Of a DNA stretch of 6,650 nucleotides, positions 1 to 5,478 are shown piece by piece (the stretch's first letter is position 1; the number at the start of each line of letters is the position of its first letter). The notes beneath the pieces were generated by a model. That model saw only the letters and a program-made list of their open reading frames with translations. It was not told the origin of the DNA and searched no databases. Both the position numbers and the translations under genes were made by a program. The DNA lies in contig JAQWAJ010000099.1 of assembly GCA_028707745.1 (NCBI GenBank), forward strand, positions 1-6,650, given 5' to 3'. Source of the DNA: Bacteroidales bacterium (GTDB taxonomy: Bacteria; Bacteroidota; Bacteroidia; Bacteroidales; UBA12481).

Positions 1-292
1 CAAGGTGATTCCGATCGACCAGATAGAATATATTGAAGCCGAAGATGATTACGTGATGGTTTATACCCCAGATGGGCGATATCTGAAGCAGATGACCATG
101 GGTTATCTCGAGGAGCATCTTAATCCGGCTGAATTCATCCGTGTACACCGGTCGCAAATCGTGAAAATTGCCAGCATTATTCAGCTTGAGCCCTACGACA
201 AGGAAACCAAAGTGTTGGTCATGTCATCAGGGAAGAAAATTCACACCAGCAAGGCGGGTATGAAGAGATTGCGGGAGATGCTGGGGTTTTAA
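1..292 (+). CDS. LytTR-domain response regulator, C-terminal part (partial, 5' end outside window)
   Basis: About 96 residues are visible, and the reading frame stays open to the left edge (a Lys codon at 2-4 precedes the GTG at 5), so this is the 3' end of a longer gene and not a small ORF. The visible part is essentially a whole LytTR DNA-binding domain: the opening strand IDQIEYIEAEDDYV, the DGRYL strand, the LEEHL helix, the hallmark FIRVHRSQIV motif, and the closing GKKIHTSK strand followed by the helix RLREML. Family knowledge: in LytR/AlgR regulators this domain follows an N-terminal receiver domain and binds promoter DNA through an all-beta fold; in Bacteroidota the partner is usually a LytS/YehU-type (His_kinase) sensor, often adjacent. 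Neither receiver nor kinase is visible here, so a non-receiver LytTR protein remains possible. The TAA stop at 290-292 overlaps the first AAGGCAAA repeat. No clear terminator follows; the gene converges on the OmpR-type regulator. Confidence 0.9.
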   Translation, partial: KVIPIDQIEYIEAEDDYVMVYTPDGRYLKQMTMGYLEEHLNPAEFIRVHRSQIVKIASIIQLEPYDKETKVLVMSSGKKIHTSKAGMKRLREMLGF

Positions 293-319
293 GGCAAAGG
301 GCAGAAGGCAAAAGGCAAA
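291..319 (+). repeat. AAGGCAAA short tandem repeat beside a stop codon
   Basis: Three copies of AAGGCAAA lie at 291-298, 305-312 and 312-319 (the last two share one base), with a degenerate GGGCAG between the first two. The first copy begins inside the TAA stop of the LytTR gene. The strand is purine-rich and carries no hairpin or T-run, so it does not look like an intrinsic terminator. Function is unknown. Confidence 0.6.
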
Positions 320-351
320 AAACAGATGGAAGTGGTGGTTTGCTACAAGGT

Positions 352-365
352 CCGGCTTTCGCCGG
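352..365. repeat. REP-like short hairpin (CCGGC-TTTC-GCCGG)
   Basis: CCGGC at 352-356 and GCCGG at 361-365 are perfect inverted repeats around a TTTC loop, followed by GATGACAGG. The combination of a CCGGCGAAAGCCGG-type hairpin with an adjacent GTCAT (minus strand) resembles the short palindromic intergenic element repeated in many bacterial genomes. No U-tract follows on either strand, so it is not a typical rho-independent terminator. Whether it is multi-copy here cannot be seen from one window. Confidence 0.5.
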
Positions 366-411
366 GATGACAGGCGCATTGAGGGGAGATTGGTGGTACT
401 CCCAACTACCA

Positions 412-483
412 CAACAATTACAACAATTACAACAACTACAACAACTACAACGATTACAACAATTACAACAATTACAACAATTA
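412..483. repeat. 9-bp minisatellite, 8 copies (consensus CAACAATTA)
   Basis: Eight consecutive 9-bp units fill 412-483. Units 1, 2, 6, 7 and 8 are exactly CAACAATTA; units 3 and 4 are CAACAACTA; unit 5 is CAACGATTA. A degenerate half-matching copy (CAACTACCA) precedes at 403-411. Two identical variant units side by side suggest growth by slippage or unequal exchange. The array is in the non-coding gap between two convergent stop codons. It is open in all three + frames (giving QLQ, TTI and NYN repeats), which produces spurious ORFs, but the minus strand has a TAA in every unit in one frame. There are no unique spacers, so it is not a CRISPR. Confidence 0.9.
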
Positions 484-493
484 CCTTTTCCCC

Positions 494-504
494 GTCTCCG
501 GTCT
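494..504 (-). repeat. AGACCGGAGAC element directly after a stop codon
   Basis: Read on the minus strand, AGACCGGAGAC begins three bases after the TAA of the OmpR-type regulator gene (stop at 510-508). The same 11-mer occurs after the stop of the T9SS propeller gene (5394-5404), in the same orientation relative to the upstream gene. It has an internal CCGG core but no stable hairpin. Function is unknown; it may be a fragment of a dispersed post-gene repeat. Confidence 0.45.
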
Positions 505-507
505 GCT

Positions 508-1197
508 TTAAAATATCATCTTATATCCTATCCCCCTCACATTCAGTATTTCCACATTGCTGTCGTACTGCAGGTGCTTACGAAGCTTGGTGATGAACAC
601 GTCCATGCTGCGGGCATTGAAAAAGTTATCGTCACCCCATACTTTTTTAAGCACGAAGCTGCGTTCGACAACCTGACTGCGGTTGATGCAGAGTAACCGC
701 AGAATTTCGGCCTCCCGGTGAGTGAGCTTGGTAACCTGGTTCCTGAATTCCAACGTCTGTTTCATGTGATCGAAACGGTAGGCGCCAATTTGATGAACCT
801 CGGTTTCGTCGTCTGATTTCAGCGAATCGCCGGGATCCGACAGCCGCGCGTTAATCCTGACGATCAGCTCTTCCATGCTGAAGGGCTTCTTGATGTAATC
901 ATTGCCTCCGATTTCAAATCCTTTTACGACATCCGGGGTTTGAGAACGAGCCGTCAGAAAAATGATCGGGGTCAGGGAATCCGTTTTGCGAATTTCCTGT
1001 GCCATGGTAAAGCCATCCTTTACCGGCATCATAATATCGAGCAGGCAGATATCCGGTTTATATTCCTCATAAGCCTGCATTCCGGTTTTTCCATCCTGAC
1101 AATACCTGACATCAAACCCTCTCGATTCGAGACTCTCTTTTACAATCAATCCCAGGGATTGCTCATCTTCGACAAACAGTACTTTGATTTTTTTCAT
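508..1197 (-). CDS. OmpR-family response regulator, RprY-like
   Basis: This 229-residue protein has the full two-domain layout and normal length of an OmpR/PhoB regulator. The receiver domain (about 4-119) shows the acidic pair E10/D11 in VEDE, the phospho-acceptor D54 in LLDIMMP, T82 in LTAR and K104 in YIKKPFS, so it should be phosphorylatable. After a short linker, a winged-helix DNA-binding domain (about 135-229) contains LTHREAEILRLL, the recognition region NARSMDVFITKLRKHL, and the wing NVRGIGYKMIF at the C-terminus. The NARSMDV.ITKLRKHL stretch resembles Bacteroides RprY from memory, but paralogues are common, so no symbol is assigned. The ATG at 1197 overlaps the kinase stop as ATGA, with no obvious Shine-Dalgarno, suggesting translational coupling. 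It is the second gene of the operon. Targets are unknown; the divergent promoter at 2595-2652 is the obvious candidate. Confidence 0.95.
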   Translation of the reverse strand: MKKIKVLFVEDEQSLGLIVKESLESRGFDVRYCQDGKTGMQAYEEYKPDICLLDIMMPVKDGFTMAQEIRKTDSLTPIIFLTARSQTPDVVKGFEIGGNDYIKKPFSMEELIVRINARLSDPGDSLKSDDETEVHQIGAYRFDHMKQTLEFRNQVTKLTHREAEILRLLCINRSQVVERSFVLKKVWGDDNFFNARSMDVFITKLRKHLQYDSNVEILNVRGIGYKMIF

Positions 1198-2573
1198 TGG
1201 ATTTCTGGTAATGCAACAGTAAACTCTGATCCCGCTCCCAGCTGGCTTTTTACGCCCACTGTTCCGCCATGCGATTCCACAATCTGCCTGACATAAGCCA
1301 GGCCGAGGCCGAATCCCTTGACAGCATGGAGGTCGCCGGTTGGTACCCGGTAAAATTTATCGAAAATATGTTTTTGCTGCTCTTTTGATATTCCCATGCC
1401 GTGGTCGCGCACGGTGAAAATGACATATTCGTTATCGCGCGAACAACTTATCTCGATTAAAGCAGTTGGTCCTGAGTATTTTACTGCATTGTCAAACAGG
1501 TTGTTGATCACATTTTGCATATGGAATTTATCTGCATGGATGTAGGCCGGTCCCTTCATGTCGAACCGGAATTCCACTCGATCCGGGTTCTGAATGATGA
1601 ATTTTTGTGCTGTTTCTTCCAATACCAGGCTGACATTAAATGTTTCCTTAAAGAGAACGAGCTGCTGCTTCTCAAAAGTACTGATGCGTAAAACATTTTC
1701 CACCATTCCAGCCAGGCGGTTTAACTCACGGCGGGATAAATCGATGTATTTAAGGCTTTTGTTTTTGTCGGAAAGTGCATCAAACTGAACCAGAGCCTCC
1801 ATGGCCGCAGATACAGTAGCGATAGGCGTTTTCAGCTCATGGGTCATGTTATTGACGAAATCGTTCTTGATGTCGGAGAGCTTTTTCTGCCTGAAAAGCA
1901 TCGCCAGCATATAGAAAAAACTGCCGGCAGTTAAAACCACGAAAAAGACCGAGGCGATTAAAGTCATCCACATTCTGTTCAGCAGGAAAGAGCGGGTTTC
2001 AGGAAAGAAAACCAGTACTTTCTCATTGTGGCGGTTAATGCCCGGAAGCTTTTGAATAACCTGGGCCGATTTAAAAAGTTCAGGAGTGCCGCCCGTTAAG
2101 TCATATATCGTATCATTCTTGCTGAATGCCATGAAAAATGGGGTAGTGATTTTACGCTCTACAAGGCGTTTCCTGTACTTATTACTGATTACGGGCAATT
2201 CAGGATGTATGGTTGCCAGGCTCTGGAACACTTTACCAACTATACGATCCAGATCTTCCTGATTGATGTGCATCGAATCTCTCCGCACCATGGCCGAAGT
2301 TGTGGTGTCACCCCAATTAAGGGTCTCTTCAGCGATCCGATAGGTTTCAATGGTAATGGGTTCGTTTGCGCTATCTTTTTTGTCGAGGATATGACTGATA
2401 ATGGTCTCTTCAGTCTCCAGGTTCAGTACCTCTTCAAGTGCCACGCTAATCTTGTTCCGGAAGGTTTGATTGTGCATGTCATAGGAATTGCTGATCCAGT
2501 AGATCTGGAAAATAATGATCCCGGTCAGGGCAACTGACATGATGATGACAATATATCGAAGGTTTTTATTCAC
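1194..2573 (-). CDS. Membrane sensor histidine kinase, HAMP-less, RprX-like
   Basis: This 459-residue kinase is the likely partner of the following regulator. A first membrane segment (about 7-27) and a second (about 203-227) bracket a periplasmic region of roughly 175 residues with no sensor fold I recognise. The cytoplasmic part follows almost at once: DFVNNMTHELKTP with phospho-acceptor H245, then HATPase with an N-box NLFDNAVKYS (N358, N362), G1 box DHGMGI (390-395), F-box IFDKFYRV (403-410) and G2 box GFGLGLAYV (420-428). All catalytic motifs are intact. Only about 10 residues separate the second membrane segment from the DHp helix, too few for a HAMP domain. The start is GTG at 2573-2571: an in-frame TAA lies at 2585-2583, and the next Met (residue 12) would cut into the first membrane helix. 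The stop overlaps the regulator start by 4 bp. No clear TAnnTTTG promoter was found on this strand; the dyads at 2595-2630 lie only 22-57 bp upstream. Confidence 0.95.
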   Translation of the reverse strand: MNKNLRYIVIIMSVALTGIIIFQIYWISNSYDMHNQTFRNKISVALEEVLNLETEETIISHILDKKDSANEPITIETYRIAEETLNWGDTTTSAMVRRDSMHINQEDLDRIVGKVFQSLATIHPELPVISNKYRKRLVERKITTPFFMAFSKNDTIYDLTGGTPELFKSAQVIQKLPGINRHNEKVLVFFPETRSFLLNRMWMTLIASVFFVVLTAGSFFYMLAMLFRQKKLSDIKNDFVNNMTHELKTPIATVSAAMEALVQFDALSDKNKSLKYIDLSRRELNRLAGMVENVLRISTFEKQQLVLFKETFNVSLVLEETAQKFIIQNPDRVEFRFDMKGPAYIHADKFHMQNVINNLFDNAVKYSGPTALIEISCSRDNEYVIFTVRDHGMGISKEQQKHIFDKFYRVPTGDLHAVKGFGLGLAYVRQIVESHGGTVGVKSQLGAGSEFTVALPEIQ

Positions 2574-2594
2574 GATGCCAATTTACGCAGAAGT

Positions 2595-2630
2595 CAATGA
2601 ATCGTCATTGTTGATTAACAATCGTTAACA
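2595..2630. promoter_or_regulatory. Cluster of overlapping dyads, candidate operator between divergent genes
   Basis: Three perfect inverted repeats, each with a 4-nt centre, are packed into 36 bp: CAATGA-ATCG-TCATTG (2595-2610), ATTGTT-GATT-AACAAT (2607-2622) and TTAAC-AATC-GTTAA (2615-2628). The same stretch carries a direct repeat TTAACA at 2615-2620 and 2625-2630, 10 bp apart, the helical-turn spacing typical of OmpR/PhoB-family dimer sites (compare TTAACA-like PhoP boxes of Bacillus). It lies between the kinase start and the propeller gene promoter and overlaps the expected -33 region of the latter. That the adjacent response regulator binds here is inference; another factor, or DNA cruciform structure alone, is possible. 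Confidence 0.5.
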
Positions 2631-2644
2631 GAGTAAGAATATCC

Positions 2645-2652
2645 TATATTTG
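2645..2652 (+). promoter_or_regulatory. Bacteroidota -7 promoter element TATATTTG for the propeller gene
   Basis: TATATTTG matches the TAnnTTTG -7 consensus of the Bacteroidota primary sigma factor. It lies 27 bp ahead of the ATG at 2680, which would place transcription start near 2659 and give a leader of about 20 nt. The expected -33 TTG is weak: at the right distance there is only GTTAAC (2624-2629), inside the candidate operator, which would fit a promoter needing an activator. The A/T-rich leader has no Shine-Dalgarno, as is usual in this phylum. Confidence 0.65.
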
Positions 2653-2679
2653 TATCATTACCTATTATTCACACAAACT

Positions 2680-5382
2680 ATGAAAATTCACACTATTCAA
2701 TCAAAAGTTTTAATACTGAGCCTGATCCTGATGCTTTCGGGCGTGGGTTTAATGGGCCAGTTTGTGATTCCCAAAGGCCAGCCGGTCAACGGGGAGTACA
2801 CTTTTAAAGAAGCCCTAAAGGCTTATGATGAGTGGGCTTCAGTGCCATCGAACCTCGATCAGAAAGGGTGGAAAGCTTACGGTCGTTTCATGGAGTTTAA
2901 CCGTAGCCGTTTGAATCCTGATGGCAATCCGGCAGACCCTTCAATCTTTCTGACAGAGGTCGGTAAGGTGCAGGTGGAGAAGCAAATGCAGGCCCGGTTG
3001 AAATCCGGTCAGGGCTGGTCACCGGTCGGACCCGATCATCGCCCGCCAAGCACTTCTTATTCTTCATCTCATGGAATGGGAAGAATCAATTGTATCGCTT
3101 TTCACCCGACTAACCCGCTGATTTATTGGGTTGGAGTAGCACAGGGTGGGGTGTGGAAAACAACGGATGGCGGAAATACCTATCAGCCGCTCACCGACGA
3201 TCTGCCCATCTTACGCATCAGTGATATCGCTGTAAACCCAAAGAATCCCGATAATATCTTTATTTCGGTATGTGATTATGCCTATATCGGTGCCGGATTG
3301 AATCTGGATAACCGGAAACGTAATACTCATTATGGGATTGGGGTATATCGGACTGATAATGGCGGACTTACCTGGGAACCGACCGGTTTGTCGTTTAATC
3401 AGACAGATTACGATGCCTCCCTGATCAGAAGGGTATTGTTTCATCCTACTCAGGCTGGAACCTTGCTTGCAGCCGGTGTTTCAGGGATTTTTAAATCGAC
3501 CGATGACGGAGCTACCTGGCGCAAAGTATCAGATGATGTAGTCTGGGATTTTGAGCAGGATTTTAACAATGGGCTGGTGATTTATGCAACCACGGGAAAT
3601 GTTAGAAATGTTAGTGGAAACTATGCCAAGCTGTTTAAAACAACCGATTTTGGAGAGACCTGGGTGCAGAAGACGACTAACTGGCCGACGGATTTTAGTA
3701 TCGGGAGAACTGAAATCGGACTGACGGCGCAGAATTCAAATTATGTATACATAGTGGCTTCCGATCAAAATGGTTCCTTTTACGGGTTCTACCGGTCGAC
3801 TGATGGTGGCGAAACCTGGCAGGCCCGCAATACCATGGCTGCTGACGGTTATAATATTTTAGATGCCAGTCAGGGCTGGTATGATCTGGCCATTCTGGTT
3901 GATCCGAAAAATAAAGAGCGGGTTTATGTGGGAGGATTAAACATGAACGCCACCTCAAACGGAGGTACATCGTGGGAAGCCTGCACTTTTTGGGTGTTTT
4001 CAGAAGACGATTTCACTCTGCATGCTGATCAGCATCAGTATAAATATAACCCGGTGGATGATAAAATCTATGCTTGTCATGACGGCGGAGTTACCCGGGC
4101 TGATACCATCATTCCCGGTACTAAAAACGGGAAATGGGCTACAACATGGGAAGAACGGTCAAACGGCATGATCATTACCTCGTTCTACCGGATCGGGCTC
4201 TGCGAGATGTTTCCGGGGTATGTGGTAGGAGGTGCCCAGGACAACTCCAGTTTTTATAACAAGAACGGCAGCTGGATCAATTTTATCGGTGGTGATGGCA
4301 TGGATTGCATGATCAATCCGGATAATCCGAACATCGTATATGGTTCTTCGCAATATGGTTCTTTTGTCCGTTCAGATGATGGAGGTAATTCGTATCAGTC
4401 GATCAAACCCAATGTGGGCACTGAAAAAGGGGAATGGACAACCCCGATTATTCAGGATCCGAATAATCCCAATACGATTTTTATCGGATATGGTAATGTT
4501 TACAAATCCCTGAATAAGGGGACCTCCTTTACCAAGATTTCTAACTTTCCGGTTGTTTCAGGTTACAGGAGCCCGTCTGAAATCACTGCAATGGCCCTGT
4601 ATCCAGGGAATAGCAAGACGTTGTATGCTGCTCAGCGGCTGCGTTATGACTATCCTACCAAAACCAAGCTTTGGGCAACACAGGATGGTGGAACCCGTTG
4701 GATGAACATTACCGAGTTCATTCCTGATTCGCTGTACATCACATCTTTGGCAGTCAGTGGTGAAGATTCGCTTGAGTTGTGGGTGGCTTATGGAGGTTTC
4801 CTGCCCGGGCAGAAAGTTTACCGCACCAAGGACGGGGGGGCAACCTGGGATAATATGTCGCTGAATCTTCCCAATATCCCGGTAAACACAGTGGTTTATC
4901 AAACCGGCTACGGAAACGGGGTCGTCTATATTGGTACCGATGCCGGAGTTTATTATTATACCGAAGAATCAGGAAAATGGAACTTATTCAGCGATCTGCT
5001 TCCAAACGTCATTATTTCGGAGCTGGAAATACATGCGCAGTCGCGGAAAATATATGCTGCTACCTTTGGCAGGGGTATCTGGATGGCTAATTGTGTTCAG
5101 GGAGCATCAAGCACGGAACCTGTAGGTTTTGCAAGCAGTAAACTGAGTGTTTTTCCGAACCCGTCTCATGGGGCCATTAATCTGAAAGTGGAGGGAATAA
5201 AGACCTCTGAGGCCCGCATCGAGGTGATTTCCATTACCGGGGAACGCATGTTTGAAGAAACGGTATCAGTCGGAAACGGAATCCTTCAAAAACAATTGAA
5301 TCCCGATTTGATTCCGGGTGTCTATTTTATCCGGGTTTGGGCAGGTAAACAGCATCTGACGGATCGGTTTATTAAGCAATAA
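2680..5382 (+). CDS. T9SS-exported BNR/VPS10-type beta-propeller protein
   Basis: The 900-residue product starts at the ATG at 2680 with a signal peptide (about 1-27: basic n-region, leucine-rich core, ending LMGQ). A helical segment (about 40-105) is followed by a propeller region (about 110-805) studded with Asp-box/BNR motifs: TTDGGNTY 161-168, TDNGGLTW 225-232, STDDGATW 273-280, TTDFGETW 321-328, STDGGETW 373-380, SNGGTSW 426-432, SDDGGNSY 565-572, SLNKGTSF 610-617, TQDGGTRW 667-674, TKDGGATW 716-723. HADQHQYKYNP (448-458) and GGAQDNSSF (517-525) are typical of Bacteroidota sortilin/VPS10-like propeller proteins. The repeat number fits two consecutive propellers. Residues 821-900 form a T9SS type A sorting domain with VFPNPSHG and a terminal PGVYFIRVWAGKQHLTDRFIKQ-like end (FIRV, RFIKQ). 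So it is expected to cross the outer membrane and be surface-anchored or released. Substrate or enzymatic activity is unknown; similarity to GH74-type propellers is general, without identified catalytic residues. It is transcribed divergently from the two-component operon. Confidence 0.93.
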   Translation: MKIHTIQSKVLILSLILMLSGVGLMGQFVIPKGQPVNGEYTFKEALKAYDEWASVPSNLDQKGWKAYGRFMEFNRSRLNPDGNPADPSIFLTEVGKVQVEKQMQARLKSGQGWSPVGPDHRPPSTSYSSSHGMGRINCIAFHPTNPLIYWVGVAQGGVWKTTDGGNTYQPLTDDLPILRISDIAVNPKNPDNIFISVCDYAYIGAGLNLDNRKRNTHYGIGVYRTDNGGLTWEPTGLSFNQTDYDASLIRRVLFHPTQAGTLLAAGVSGIFKSTDDGATWRKVSDDVVWDFEQDFNNGLVIYATTGNVRNVSGNYAKLFKTTDFGETWVQKTTNWPTDFSIGRTEIGLTAQNSNYVYIVASDQNGSFYGFYRSTDGGETWQARNTMAADGYNILDASQGWYDLAILVDPKNKERVYVGGLNMNATSNGGTSWEACTFWVFSEDDFTLHADQHQYKYNPVDDKIYACHDGGVTRADTIIPGTKNGKWATTWEERSNGMIITSFYRIGLCEMFPGYVVGGAQDNSSFYNKNGSWINFIGGDGMDCMINPDNPNIVYGSSQYGSFVRSDDGGNSYQSIKPNVGTEKGEWTTPIIQDPNNPNTIFIGYGNVYKSLNKGTSFTKISNFPVVSGYRSPSEITAMALYPGNSKTLYAAQRLRYDYPTKTKLWATQDGGTRWMNITEFIPDSLYITSLAVSGEDSLELWVAYGGFLPGQKVYRTKDGGATWDNMSLNLPNIPVNTVVYQTGYGNGVVYIGTDAGVYYYTEESGKWNLFSDLLPNVIISELEIHAQSRKIYAATFGRGIWMANCVQGASSTEPVGFASSKLSVFPNPSHGAINLKVEGIKTSEARIEVISITGERMFEETVSVGNGILQKQLNPDLIPGVYFIRVWAGKQHLTDRFIKQ

Positions 5383-5424
5383 ACGGAGAACGGAGACCGG
5401 AGACCGGAAAACCGGAGACCGGAA
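5383..5424 (+). repeat. CCGGAGA heptamer tandem repeat after a stop codon
   Basis: Immediately after the TAA of the propeller gene (5380-5382) the sequence runs ACGGAGA, ACGGAGA, CCGGAGA, CCGGAAA, a one-base insertion, CCGGAGA, CCGGAAA. These are six near-identical 7-bp units ending in the A-tract of the terminator. The array includes AGACCGGAGAC (5394-5404), also found after the OmpR-type regulator stop. It has no ORF continuing from the gene. Role unknown. Confidence 0.75.
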
Positions 5425-5466
5425 AAAAAGAGGCTGCCTCATTACCGAGGCAGCCTCTTTTTTTTT
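5423..5466. terminator. Bidirectional intrinsic terminator with an 18-bp perfect stem
   Basis: Left arm 5423-5440 and right arm 5447-5464 are perfectly complementary over 18 bp around the 6-nt loop ATTACC. The GC-rich core GAGGCTGCCTC is flanked by seven A on the left and nine T (5458-5466) on the right, so it can terminate transcription on both strands. It lies between two convergent genes, the propeller gene (stop at 5382) and the SusD gene (stop at 5479), and most likely serves both. Confidence 0.93.
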
Positions 5467-5478
5467 CAGGCAGGTTGG

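Larger units (their letters stand above)
293..507. other. Repeat-rich gap between convergent genes
   Basis: This 215-bp gap separates the LytTR gene stop and the OmpR-type regulator stop. It holds, in order, the AAGGCAAA repeats, the CCGGC/GCCGG hairpin, the 9-bp minisatellite and an AGACCGGAGAC element (minus strand, 494-504). I see no convincing gene, no tRNA-like fold and no hairpin with a T-run that would terminate either convergent gene. The stretch looks like a place where short repeats have accumulated. Confidence 0.7.

Noticed and set aside
352..365. Terminator for the convergent regulator genes
   Set aside because: The stem is only 5 bp and neither strand has a T-run after it.
412..483. 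Possible CRISPR-like array
   Set aside because: The units are 9 bp, directly abutting, with no unique spacers and no cas genes.
340..696. A + strand ORF with a long QLQQLQQL stretch
   Set aside because: It arises from the 9-bp minisatellite, which has no stops in any + frame, and its remainder is antisense to the well-supported OmpR-type regulator. There is no promoter or recognisable domain.
2205..2537. A 110-residue + strand ORF opposite the kinase gene
   Set aside because: It is a frame shadow of the kinase's periplasmic coding region with no family-like features and no promoter signal.
2650..2679. Upstream TTG start giving a 10-residue longer propeller protein
   Set aside because: The TTG lies within the TATATTTG promoter element, and the ATG at 2680 gives a proper basic n-region for the signal peptide.
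2571..2679. A minus-strand TAnnTTTG promoter for the kinase operon
   Set aside because: The nearest candidate (complement of CAAACTAT at 2674-2681) has the wrong spacing between TA and TTTG, so no promoter is called.
2680..5382. Assignment of the propeller protein as a GH74 xyloglucanase or a sialidase
   Set aside because: Asp-box repeats are shared by many non-enzymatic propellers, and I could not identify catalytic residues or a sialidase FRIP motif. The general propeller call is safer.
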